From assembly GCA_963847615.1 (NCBI GenBank), contig CAWKAN010000017.1:248001-312000 (forward strand): a stretch of 64,000 bases of DNA, given 5' to 3'. This DNA is from Palsa-883 sp963847615. Its GTDB lineage: Bacteria > Pseudomonadota > Alphaproteobacteria > Acetobacterales > Acetobacteraceae. The notes under the pieces are model-generated. The model was not told the origin of the DNA, searched no databases, and saw only the letters and a list, made by a program, of their open reading frames with translations. Positions 21,201 to 29,501 of the stretch are shown here, in pieces; within the stretch, counting starts at the first letter, position 1, and every line of letters starts with the position of its first letter. Made by a program: the position numbers and the translations under genes.

Positions 21201-21701
21201 ATGGAGCTGGAATTGAACCGGCTGCGGGAGATGCATCCACTGCTTGCCCATACGACAGCCAGGGAATACGCATATCGGGCCGCGATTGGTCTTGGCCGGC
21301 ACAACCATGAGTCCGGCGTGAATCTGGGAATTGTCCTTGATGGCCGCGGACGACGAGGGACCTTGCATTGGCTAAACGCGTCGGGGGGCGACGCTGGCCA
21401 GCTCGACTTCCATCGAGTTACCGAAGACACTGCGGAGGCCATTGCGCTAGCTTTAGTCCACGTCGCCAAGGGATGGGTCGTCCGTAGAAGGCTCCAACGT
21501 GGAGAAGCTGCCGACTGGCTGCTCGTCGATCCCGACCGTAATCTCGTTGCGATGGAAGTGAGCGGCGTCAACACTGTAGATCCCGCCCAGCGTCGGTTGC
21601 GCGAGAAGGTGGCGCAGGTCGGAAACTGTAAGGTTGCGGGTGATAAAGTCGCGTGCGTGGTGGAAATCGGTCCACCACGGTCCAGGCTGAGGACGGCTTA
21701 A
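21201..21701 (+). CDS. Unrecognised protein, cassette gene 1 (possible nuclease-like fold)
   Basis: A 166-aa protein I do not recognise. It is soluble, with no signal peptide or membrane segment. One stretch, GEAADWLLVDPDRNLVAMEVSG (about 120-141), has an Asp in a strand followed about ten residues later by E-x-S in a second strand. That spacing recalls PD-(D/E)xK-type folds with Ser in place of Lys, but this is a pattern guess. The ATG lies 4 bases after glcD, and the next gene starts 5 bases after its stop. Base composition is lower in G+C than glcD and glcE. Confidence 0.75.
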   Translation: MELELNRLREMHPLLAHTTAREYAYRAAIGLGRHNHESGVNLGIVLDGRGRRGTLHWLNASGGDAGQLDFHRVTEDTAEAIALALVHVAKGWVVRRRLQRGEAADWLLVDPDRNLVAMEVSGVNTVDPAQRRLREKVAQVGNCKVAGDKVACVVEIGPPRSRLRTA

Positions 21702-21706
21702 CTCTC

Positions 21707-22144
21707 ATGGATATTGAGACCTTGTATCCGTTGGTGACGGAGGCGATCCGCCGGGCCGAGGTGTTTGATGAGCTCAACGCTCCCGGCACCTGCAATGCCT
21801 ACTTGGACGTCTCACTGCTGGAGGAACGCATTGCGAGCGTGGTTCCGGCGTCGGATGCGGAAGGTGCCATTGCACGGCGCGGCGCTGTCAGCGCAGCCAT
21901 CGCGGGACATGAGTTTCAGCGCGCGCACGAGCTGGTGGAACGTTTCTCTACAGAAAGTGGCACAGACAGCGCGCTAAGGACCGATCTTGCCGAATTGCGG
22001 GTTCGGGCGTCCGCGATGGCGGATCGGGCAAGCCATCTGAGGCAGACACAATTCGCGCATGCCTATGCGCGGTATGGGATTGAGGAAATAAGGCGCTTTG
22101 CTTACGAATTCCACCGGCAGGGAGCACCACTTCCAATCTGGTGA
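21707..22144 (+). CDS. Unrecognised small helical protein, cassette gene 2
   Basis: A 145-aa protein with no family I know. The sequence is helix-rich with charged and Ala-rich stretches (GHEFQRAHELVERFS, LRTDLAELRVRASAMADRAS) and ends in an aromatic tail HRQGAPLPIW. No signal peptide or membrane segment. I use the ATG at 21707; the open frame begins further left, inside gene 1. It is followed 9 bases later by the ATPase, so it is probably a dedicated partner or effector of it. Confidence 0.7.
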   Translation: MDIETLYPLVTEAIRRAEVFDELNAPGTCNAYLDVSLLEERIASVVPASDAEGAIARRGAVSAAIAGHEFQRAHELVERFSTESGTDSALRTDLAELRVRASAMADRASHLRQTQFAHAYARYGIEEIRRFAYEFHRQGAPLPIW

Positions 22145-22153
22145 TTAACCGCT

Positions 22154-23884
22154 GTGGAGACTTTCACATTCTATTCCTACAAGGGCGGAACGGGCCGCAG
22201 CCTACTTGTAGCGAACGCGGCGAGATATTTGGCGTCGTTGGGCAAACGGGTTGTCGCGATTGACTTCGATCTGGAGGCGCCCGGATTGCATTACAAAATG
22301 CACATCGGGCGCCCTGGTGAACGGGCCGGAGATGTGGTGCCTGAACGCGGCTTCGTGGATTATCTGTTGGCCGTTGCAGGCGGCGAAGCGGAAGTGACGC
22401 CGCTCTTTAACTACTTCGCGCCAGTACCACTCCCACCGGCCACGCTTGGTACGCTCCATCTGATGCCGGCTGGGGCTGCTCCATCGGGGACCTACTGGAA
22501 AGCCCTGGCTGCCTTGACAAGGCGGGACTTTTTCTCCGATCCGGACGGCGCCGGCATCGCTGCGTGTCTGGAACTCAAGGCGCAAATCGAGGACGAGTTG
22601 CGGGCTGACTACATTCTGATCAACTCCCGAACCGGCATTACCGAGATGGCCGGGCTTGCCACGACGTTGCTGGCGGACAAGGTGGTCTGCCTGATGATCG
22701 ACAACCAGGAGAGCCTGACAGGTGCGCGGGCCGTCATGCGAAGTTTCGCTCGGGCGCCGCGCCTCAAGGCCCAGGGCCAGATCGAATTGCTGCCGGTGCT
22801 GAGCCGCGTACCTGAAGACAGTGGGGACACAAAGCAGAGGGTACTTCGGTTTCTCAACGAACATGGACCAAGCGAGGACGAGACACTATCGTTGGAACGG
22901 CTATTCTTGTTGCGGATCGATCCAGACCTCGCCGCCACAGAGAAGCTTCACCTCGGCAGTAAAGGAGCCGCAAGTCGCTCGCGATTGCACCAGGACTACC
23001 TCGCATTGCTCGAAGCGATGGTGACGGCCAACTCGGAGATGGTGGAGATCGCAGCACGACGGTACGAGGCAATCGCCCGGATGAAGTCGTGGTTGACGGA
23101 GCGATCTGAACGTTCCCATTATAGGCGACTTCCGGAGGCTTTTGATGAAGACCAAATCGATGAAGGAGTCGAGCTGGGGAGCCGGGAAAAGCGCTACGCT
23201 GATCTAGTCGCATATGGCGGCAAGGATCGTACCGAGGCGCTGCTGGCCGTTGAATACGTTGAGGATTTGGGTGAGTCTGATGCCTGGGTGTGGTGGGAGA
23301 ACAACACAAACCTGCGCTGCGTCATTTTGATTGGCACGGACAAGTCATTGTACCTTCCCAAGAGAGTGTTTACCCGCAGCCGGCGCGAGCGGAAATTCCG
23401 GGAGCGGGATGAGACCAATGGGTGGTTCGTCAAGTGGCCTGTCAGCTTCTCGGCACTCGACGATCCGGGCGACCGGTCGGTTGACTCCATGCTTCGTGCG
23501 GTGCAGCGGGGGGAGGATAGTTTCATAGGGCTGTTGGTTATCGAATGGGAGCACTCGTCGTTTGCCACTATGCATGGCGGTGCTCCGTACCGCCCACATC
23601 TCGCGCGGCGAATTCTTGATGGGCTTGCGCAGGTCTCAGACCAAGAGATGGAAATGCGAGTCCTTTGGCGGACCGCTCCCGATCCTTTCGAGCGGGATTT
23701 TAAGAGACACAGGCTAGAGGGCGGCTCGCTGGAGGAGATGACCACGCGGGAGCTGCACGCCCCGCTGTGGTGGCGGCTGTCCGTGCAATCGAAGATCGAG
23801 TATCCGGTCATCGCGGTCACCGGAGGCACGAAGCAGCGCCTTCTGCGGGGATCGACCTGCTTGCCCATGACCTTATGGGACTGA
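22154..23884 (+). CDS. ParA/MinD-like ATPase with KGGTGR P-loop, cassette gene 3
   Basis: A 576-aa protein starting at GTG. The first 290 residues form a SIMIBI-class NTPase: deviant Walker A FYSYKGGTGRS (K10-S16), DFDLEAPG (37-44), and a Walker-B-like ILINSRTG where N157 replaces the usual Asp. Related KGGVGR-motif ATPases are often found in conflict-type operons. The C-terminal 240 residues are unrecognised; they are rich in Trp and charged residues (VWWENNT, VKWPVSF). It overlaps the next start by 10 bases. Likely a nucleotide-dependent sensor or switch for the cassette; that role is inferred. Confidence 0.8.
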   Translation: METFTFYSYKGGTGRSLLVANAARYLASLGKRVVAIDFDLEAPGLHYKMHIGRPGERAGDVVPERGFVDYLLAVAGGEAEVTPLFNYFAPVPLPPATLGTLHLMPAGAAPSGTYWKALAALTRRDFFSDPDGAGIAACLELKAQIEDELRADYILINSRTGITEMAGLATTLLADKVVCLMIDNQESLTGARAVMRSFARAPRLKAQGQIELLPVLSRVPEDSGDTKQRVLRFLNEHGPSEDETLSLERLFLLRIDPDLAATEKLHLGSKGAASRSRLHQDYLALLEAMVTANSEMVEIAARRYEAIARMKSWLTERSERSHYRRLPEAFDEDQIDEGVELGSREKRYADLVAYGGKDRTEALLAVEYVEDLGESDAWVWWENNTNLRCVILIGTDKSLYLPKRVFTRSRRERKFRERDETNGWFVKWPVSFSALDDPGDRSVDSMLRAVQRGEDSFIGLLVIEWEHSSFATMHGGAPYRPHLARRILDGLAQVSDQEMEMRVLWRTAPDPFERDFKRHRLEGGSLEEMTTRELHAPLWWRLSVQSKIEYPVIAVTGGTKQRLLRGSTCLPMTLWD

Positions 23885-24655
23885 CTCTCGATCAAGATCG
23901 CGAGTTTCGCTATGAGGTGCAACAAATCGTGGGGGAAGAGGCCGCCGCGGACGACGAAGAGACCCCCGTCTATCGATTCGCCGATTTGTTCCAAGAGCGC
24001 GAACTCAAATTTTCGCTCTCAGACGATCCTTCACCGGAACTAGTCCGCCGCGCGGCGCTCGATTACTTGTTGCGACAGCCTGGTGCTAGGAGTGCCAATT
24101 CTGTCTGGAACCGCGCCGAGGACACTGCGCGGAATGCCTTGGAGGACACACGGCTGCTGGCGCGGCTGATCCCCGGTTCGAAATCGCCAATTGCAACTCC
24201 CGACCTGCAATCTCCTGGGTGCCTACAACCCGGAGACATGCCACGTGACGATCTACCGGAAGCTGATGAGATGGTCGGCTGGTCATCTCAATGTGGACGA
24301 GCGAGCATTGGGCAACGTGGTTTTCCTCCATGAGATGGTCTATGCGATCTGTCATCTTGGTCGAGACCTCGACGGCCGGATGTGGGCCGACTTCGGGTTG
24401 CCACCCGCCAAAGACATCAATTTTCGGCCAAGCCTCATGCTTGAGACCTTCGCTCGCTATTTCTCCCTTCGGTTGATCGAGCGTTTGGAGGACGCCACGC
24501 TCATGGCCGCCTTTGATCGGCTCAATGCCTGTGCGCCTGCCGAGTATCAGGTTTGGCAACGGCTGCGCCACGCGCCAGTCGAGCAGGTGCGCAAAATCCT
24601 GCTGCAAGCCCGCGCCGGGTTGGACGGTGTGCTCTGGGCCGATTATGCACAGTAG
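23875..24655 (+). CDS. Cassette gene 4: protein with degenerate HExxH motif (frame change near 24190)
   Basis: Starts MGLTLDQDREFRYEV at an ATG overlapping the ATPase stop. The first 100 residues are acidic and unrecognised. The frame then changes by +1 between about 24165 and 24210; the second part, to 24655, contains LLGAYNPETCHVTIYRKLM and VVFLHEMVYAICHLGRDLDG. HEMVY looks like a zinc-protease HExxH helix with Tyr for the second His, in a setting (FLHE..., GRDLDG) I associate with putative metallopeptidases. It may also be two genes. Encoded length if joined is about 260 aa. Confidence 0.6.
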
Positions 24656-25997
24656 TCGTGCAGCGGGAGGCATCGAGAATTCCGCGGCTATTCCGAGCGA
24701 TGACCGGGTGACGGGAAATCTGGCCCCACCCACCCCACAACTCTCCCCTGCAAACGCGGGAGAGGAAGAAATTGTTGCCACCATCACCAAGGCCGTTGCC
24801 TCCGGCGAGCCGCTATTCGTCAGCGGCAATGGCACAAAGCTCGGCATGCTCCGCCCGGTTCAGGCCGCGCGCCGCGTGCGCACCACCAACCTCGCCGGCA
24901 TCACGCTGTATTCCCCGCAGGAGCTGATCCTCTCCGCGCGGGCCGGGACGGACCTGCCGGAGATCGAAGCCGCCTTGGCCGAACACGGCCAACACCTGAT
25001 TGCCGAGCCGCCGGACCTGACCGCGCTGCTCGGCGGCCCCGACGCGCCGGCGACGGCCGGAACGCAGGCGACGCGCGGTCCGCAGACCATCGGCGGCGTC
25101 GTCGCCGCCAACCTCTCCGGCCCGCGCCGCGTCGCCTGGGGCGCGATGCGCGACCACGTCATGGGCATCCGCGCGGTGAACGGCGCCGGCGAACTCATCC
25201 ACTCCGGCGGGCGGGTGCTGAAGAACGTCACCGGCCTCGACCTGTGCAAGCTGCTCACCGGCAGCCACGGCACGCTCGCGGTGATCACCGAGGTGACGCT
25301 GAAGGTGCTGCCCGCGCCGGAGACCACCGGCACGGTCGTGCTGGCGGGGCTGGACGCCGCGCGCGGGGTCGCCGCGCTGTCCGCCGGGCTGGGTTCGCCC
25401 TACGGCGTCTCCGCCGCCGCCTGGCTGCCCGATGCGTCCCGCCTGCCGGCGCTGGCACCCGCCCTGGCATCGCCCCCGGGCGGCGCCGGCGGATCGGCCA
25501 CCCTGTTGCGAATCGAGGATTTCGTTCCCTCGGTCGCCTATCGCATCGCGCGGCTGCGCGCGGAGCTGGCCTCGTTCGGCGCCGCCGAGATCCTCGACGA
25601 CGCCGCCTCGCGCGCGGTCTGGCGCGGCGTGCGCGATGCGCTGCCCCTGGCACCGGCGCCGTCGGACGCCGTTTGGCGCGTGTCCGTCCGGCCCTCCGCC
25701 GGTCCCGCGGTGCTGCGCGCGGTGGCCGCGGCCGGGGTAGACGGCTTCCTCGATTGGGGCGGCGGCCTGGTCTGGCTCGCCGGCCCCGCCGACACCGAGA
25801 CCCATCGCGCGGTCGAACGCGCCGCGCAGGCCGCGCGCGGCACCTGGACCCTGCTGCGCGCGCCCGATGCCCTGCGCGTCGCGGTCAACGTGGTGCCGCC
25901 GGAAGCCGCGCCGCTGGCGCGCATCACCCGGCGCGTGAAGGCCGCGTTCGACCCGCGCGGCATCCTCAACCCCGGCCGGCTCTACGCCGGCCTGTAG
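24645..25997 (+). CDS. glcE: Glycolate oxidase subunit GlcE (FAD-binding)
   Basis: FAD-binding subunit of glycolate oxidase. Motifs in order: GNGTKLGML, QELILSARAGTDLPEIEAAL, TIGGVVAANLSGPRR (FAD site), GGRVLKNVTGLDLCKLLTGS and HGTLAVITEVTLKVLP, ending FDPRGILNPGRLYAGL. The start is unclear: ATG 24645 overlaps the end of cassette gene 4, and GTG 24708 is a shorter choice; neither has a strong ribosome site. The N-terminal 20-40 residues before EEEIVATIT are not family-like, so the insertion probably replaced the original start region. Confidence 0.9.
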   Translation: MHSSRAAGGIENSAAIPSDDRVTGNLAPPTPQLSPANAGEEEIVATITKAVASGEPLFVSGNGTKLGMLRPVQAARRVRTTNLAGITLYSPQELILSARAGTDLPEIEAALAEHGQHLIAEPPDLTALLGGPDAPATAGTQATRGPQTIGGVVAANLSGPRRVAWGAMRDHVMGIRAVNGAGELIHSGGRVLKNVTGLDLCKLLTGSHGTLAVITEVTLKVLPAPETTGTVVLAGLDAARGVAALSAGLGSPYGVSAAAWLPDASRLPALAPALASPPGGAGGSATLLRIEDFVPSVAYRIARLRAELASFGAAEILDDAASRAVWRGVRDALPLAPAPSDAVWRVSVRPSAGPAVLRAVAAAGVDGFLDWGGGLVWLAGPADTETHRAVERAAQAARGTWTLLRAPDALRVAVNVVPPEAAPLARITRRVKAAFDPRGILNPGRLYAGL

Positions 25998-26008
25998 CGG
26001 ATCGCGCA

Positions 26009-26320
26009 ATGGTTCCCAGCTCCCTGATCCTGACGTTTCTGATCGCTGCCTTCATCCCGAGCGCATTCGGCTACTTCTGGAATTGGCCGAAGCGACGGGT
26101 CGTCAACCCGTATTTCCTGCTCATGAGCAGCATTGCCGCGCTCATGGTCTTCACGCTCATCCTGTCCGTCTTCGCGGCAATCCCAATGTGGTTTTCCTGG
26201 GTGAGCCTGCTCGCCGCGCTCTTTTTGCTTTTCGTGTCGATCCGGTTGGTGCGCGCCTCGCTCGCCACGGCCAGGGCGCGGGACCGCGCGATGGCGCAGC
26301 GCAGGGCCCGGGGGCACTGA
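26009..26320 (+). CDS. Small membrane protein between glcE and glcF
   Basis: A 103-aa protein with three probable membrane segments: LILTFLIAAFIPSAFGYFW, a middle one with IAALMVFTLILSVFAAIP, and VSLLAALFLLFVSIRLV, then a basic tail ARARDRAMAQRRARGH. It has no recognised family. It starts 11 bases after glcE and ends 3 bases before glcF, so it belongs to the operon and might anchor the glycolate oxidase to the membrane; that is speculation. Confidence 0.7.
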   Translation: MVPSSLILTFLIAAFIPSAFGYFWNWPKRRVVNPYFLLMSSIAALMVFTLILSVFAAIPMWFSWVSLLAALFLLFVSIRLVRASLATARARDRAMAQRRARGH

Positions 26321-26323
26321 CCG

Positions 26324-27640
26324 GTGCAGACCGCTTTCACCCAGGAACAACTGCGCGACCCCGACATCGCCGCGTCCAACCAGGTGCTGCGCAGCTGCGT
26401 GCATTGCGGCTTCTGCACCGCCACCTGCCCGACCTTCCTGTTGCTCGGCGACGAGCTCGACAGCCCGCGCGGCCGCATCTACCTGATCAAGGACATGCTG
26501 GAATCCGGCCGCCCAGCCAGCGAGCTGGAGGTGCGGCATATCGACCGCTGCCTGTCCTGCCTGTCCTGCATGACCACCTGTCCGTCCGGCGTGCACTACA
26601 TGCACCTGGTCGATCACGCGCGGACCCATATCGAACAAACCTATCGCCGCCCCGCGCACGAGCTTGTGCTGCGCCGCATGCTGGCCACGGTGCTGACCCG
26701 TCCCTGGCTGTTCCGCGCCTCGCTGCTCGCCGGTGGCGCGCTGCGTCCGCTGTTGCGCCGCCTCATCCCCGCCGCCGGCCCGTTCACCAGGCGGTTGCGC
26801 GCCATGCTCGCGCTGCTGCCGGCGCGCCTGCCGCCGCCCGGCGCGGCCGAGGCGCCGCGCGTGCACCCCGCGCAGGGCCAACGCCGCGGCCGCGTCGCCC
26901 TGCTGGCCGGCTGCGCCCAGCCGGTGCTGGCGCCCTCGATCAACCAGGCCACCATCCGCCTGCTCACCCGCCTCGGCATCGAGGTGGTGGTGGCGCGCGG
27001 CGCCGGCTGCTGCGGTGCGCTGACCCAGCACATGGGCCGCCACGCCGACGCGCTGGCCGCGGCGCGCGCCAACATCCAGGCCTGGTCGCGCGAGATCGAC
27101 GGGGAGGGGCTGGACGCCATCGTCATCAACACCTCGGGCTGCGGCACGGTGGTGAAGGATTACGGCTTTCTGTTCCGCAACGATCCGCTGCGCGCGGCGG
27201 CCGAACGCGTCGCCGCCCGGACGCTCGACGTCAGTGAATTCCTCATCCGGATCGACTACGCCGCGACGCGCGCGCCGCCCGGGCTGACCGTCGCCTATCA
27301 CGCGGCCTGCAGCCTGCAGCATGGCCAGCAGATCACCGCGCAACCCAAGGTCCTGCTGCGCCGCGCCGGCTTCGCGGTCGTCGAGCCGGCCGAGCCGCAC
27401 ATCTGCTGCGGCTCCGCCGGCACCTACAACCTGTTACAGCCCGAAATCGCCACCCGCCTGCGCACGCGCAAACTCGGCCACCTGCATGCCACCAAGCCGG
27501 ACCTGGTCGCCGCCGGCAATATCGGCTGCATCACCCAACTGTCCGGCGATGGACTGCCAGTGGTGCACACGATCGAACTGCTCGACTGGATGGCCGGCGG
27601 CCCCCGGCCGGCGGCCCTGACGACCATGGCGCCGGCGTAA
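26324..27640 (+). CDS. glcF: Glycolate oxidase iron-sulfur subunit GlcF
   Basis: Iron-sulfur subunit passing electrons from GlcD/E to the quinone pool, 438 aa, GTG start. Two 4Fe-4S motifs: CVHCGFCTATCP (about 26-37) and CLSCLSCMTTCP (about 76-87). Two CCG domains follow: GAGCCGALTQH and HAACSLQHGQ...ICCGSAGTYN, as in the heterodisulfide reductase-like family. It ends 5 bases before a strong hairpin terminator. Confidence 0.95.
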   Translation: MQTAFTQEQLRDPDIAASNQVLRSCVHCGFCTATCPTFLLLGDELDSPRGRIYLIKDMLESGRPASELEVRHIDRCLSCLSCMTTCPSGVHYMHLVDHARTHIEQTYRRPAHELVLRRMLATVLTRPWLFRASLLAGGALRPLLRRLIPAAGPFTRRLRAMLALLPARLPPPGAAEAPRVHPAQGQRRGRVALLAGCAQPVLAPSINQATIRLLTRLGIEVVVARGAGCCGALTQHMGRHADALAAARANIQAWSREIDGEGLDAIVINTSGCGTVVKDYGFLFRNDPLRAAAERVAARTLDVSEFLIRIDYAATRAPPGLTVAYHAACSLQHGQQITAQPKVLLRRAGFAVVEPAEPHICCGSAGTYNLLQPEIATRLRTRKLGHLHATKPDLVAAGNIGCITQLSGDGLPVVHTIELLDWMAGGPRPAALTTMAPA

Positions 27641-27644
27641 GCAA

Positions 27645-27675
27645 AGCAAGGCTGGGGCAAAGCCCCAGCCTTGCT
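27645..27675. terminator. Hairpin after glcF (minimal member of the repeat family)
   Basis: AGCAAGGCTGGGGC, loop AAA, and the exact reverse complement: a 14-bp perfect stem. The arms equal the outer ends of the repeats at 1525 and 17721, with the centre absent. It should terminate the glc operon ahead of eno. Confidence 0.8.
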
Positions 27676-27763
27676 TCGCTCACCCGATCGCCCCGGGTCG
27701 CGGGTGGCGAGAGGGGGCGCGAAGTGCTAGCCCTCTGCCGCAACCACGGACGGAGAGAGAGCC

Positions 27764-29041
27764 ATGGCCGCCATCGCCGAAGTCAACGCCCGCGAGATCC
27801 TGGACAGCCGCGGCAATCCGACCGTGGAGGTGGACGTGGTGCTGGACAGCGGTGCGGCCGGCCGTGCCGCGGTGCCCTCCGGCGCCTCCACCGGCGTGCA
27901 CGAGGCGGTGGAGCTGCGTGACGGCGACATGGCGCGCTATGGCGGCAAGGGCGTGCGCACCGCGATCGCCAATGTCCTGGGCGAGATCAGTGAGGCGATC
28001 GACGGGCTGGACGCGGCCGACCAGGTGGCGCTCGACGACGTGCTGATCGATCTCGACGGCACGCCGAACAAATCCCGGCTGGGCGCCAATGCGTTGCTGG
28101 CGGTGTCGCTGGCAGTGGCCAAGGCGGCGGCGGCGGATGTGGGGCTGCCGCTGTATCGCTATGTCGGCGGGGTCTACGCCCGCACCCTGCCGGTGCCGCA
28201 GATGAACATCGTCAATGGCGGCAAGCACGCCGACAACCCGATCGACATCCAGGAATTCATGATCATGCCGGTCGGGGCGGGGACGCTGGCCGACGGCGTG
28301 CGCATGGGCGCCGAGGTGTTCCACACGCTGCGCAAGCTGCTGCACGACGCCGGCCACGGCACCAATGTCGGCGACGAGGGCGGCTTCGCCCCCAACCTGA
28401 AATCCGCCGACGAGGCGCTGGGCTTCATCGCCCGCGCCTGCGAGAAGGCCGGCTATCGGCCCGGCGAGGACATCACCTTCGCGCTCGACCCGGCGGCCAG
28501 CGAATTCTTCGAGGGCGGCAAGTACGTGCTGGCCGGGGAGGGCAAGACGCTCGATGGCGATGGGATGGTGCGCTATCTGGAAGACCTGTGCGCCCGCTAC
28601 CCGATCGTTTCGGTCGAGGATGGCTGCGCCGAGGATGACTGGGACACCTGGAAGGCGCTGACCCAGGCGCTCGGGGCCAAGCTGCAGATCGTCGGCGACG
28701 ACCTATTTGTAACAAATCCGGAACGGTTGCGGCGGGGCATCGCCGCGGGCTCGGCCAACGCCATCCTGATCAAGCTCAACCAGATCGGCACGCTGTCGGA
28801 GACGCTGGAGACGATGCAGATCGCACACCACGCGGGCTGGCGCTGCGTGATCAGCCACCGCTCCGGCGAGACCGAGGACACCACGATCGCCGACCTGGCG
28901 GTGGCGACCAATTGCGGGCAGATCAAGACCGGCAGCCTGTCGCGCAGCGACCGGATCGCGAAGTACAATCAGCTCATGCGCATCGAGGGCGAGCTCGGCG
29001 CCGCCGCGCGCTACGCCGGGCGGACCGTCCTGCGCGGCTGA
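27764..29041 (+). CDS. eno: Enolase
   Basis: 2-phosphoglycerate dehydratase of glycolysis, 425 aa, full length. Hallmarks: ILDSRGNPTVEVDV at the N-terminus, PSGASTGVHEAVELRD, GGKHADNPIDIQEFMI, GDEGGFAP, then SVEDGCAEDDWDTW, IKLNQIGTLSETLE and the signature-like SHRSGETEDTTIADLAVA, followed by KTGSLSRSDRIAKYNQ. The start ATG follows CGGAGAGAG. In alphaproteobacteria eno is usually followed by ftsB and the pdh genes; here a metal cluster and other genes intervene. Confidence 0.98.
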   Translation: MAAIAEVNAREILDSRGNPTVEVDVVLDSGAAGRAAVPSGASTGVHEAVELRDGDMARYGGKGVRTAIANVLGEISEAIDGLDAADQVALDDVLIDLDGTPNKSRLGANALLAVSLAVAKAAAADVGLPLYRYVGGVYARTLPVPQMNIVNGGKHADNPIDIQEFMIMPVGAGTLADGVRMGAEVFHTLRKLLHDAGHGTNVGDEGGFAPNLKSADEALGFIARACEKAGYRPGEDITFALDPAASEFFEGGKYVLAGEGKTLDGDGMVRYLEDLCARYPIVSVEDGCAEDDWDTWKALTQALGAKLQIVGDDLFVTNPERLRRGIAAGSANAILIKLNQIGTLSETLETMQIAHHAGWRCVISHRSGETEDTTIADLAVATNCGQIKTGSLSRSDRIAKYNQLMRIEGELGAAARYAGRTVLRG

Positions 29042-29049
29042 GGTGCGGC

Positions 29050-29084
29050 GATCGGGCCATCGGCGTCGTGCCGATGGCCCGATC
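29050..29084. terminator. Hairpin after eno
   Basis: GATCGGGCCATCGGC, loop GTCGT, and the exact complement (15-bp stem), 9 bases after the eno stop. There is no T tract, as is common in GC-rich genomes. Confidence 0.65.
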
Positions 29085-29207
29085 CCGACCCACGGCGCCG
29101 CGCCCGTGCCGTCTTGAAGCCGGGCGGGAGAGCGGCATGGGCAACCGCCCAGGCGCTCCCCCCGACATTGCGCCGCCGGACCGTCCGGCGGCGTCCGCGT
29201 CACGCCG

Positions 29208-29498
29208 TCAGGCGAGCCCGCCGCGGCCCAGCATGTCGCGCTTCTTCTGCAGGTACTTGTCGCGGTTCACCTCGCCACGCGCGTAGCGTTCCTCGAGGAT
29301 CTCCAGGCCCGGCGAACCCCGGCCGATCCGCGGCGCGTCCTGGCCGAGGTGCATGCGCGACCGCACGATCCAGACCACCGCCGCGATGCCCAGCACGAGC
29401 AGCACCAGCCAGAAGACCCCGCCGAACGGCAGCATCCCGCCTCCCACGCCCCACCCGTTGCCGTACCCCATCATGCCTCCCGATCCATAACCGAACAT
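29208..29498 (-). CDS. SHOCT-domain small membrane protein
   Basis: A 96-aa protein with a Gly/Met-rich N-terminus (FGYGSGGMMGYGNGWG), one membrane segment (VFWLVLLVLGIAAVVWIV) and a C-terminal SHOCT motif, LEILEERYARGEVNRDKYLQ. SHOCT helices promote oligomerisation. The ATG at 29498 lies 3 bases after the stop of the Met-rich gene, so it is the last gene of the leftward metal cluster. Confidence 0.85.
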   Translation of the reverse strand: MFGYGSGGMMGYGNGWGVGGGMLPFGGVFWLVLLVLGIAAVVWIVRSRMHLGQDAPRIGRGSPGLEILEERYARGEVNRDKYLQKKRDMLGRGGLA

Positions 29499-29501
29499 CA
29501 C

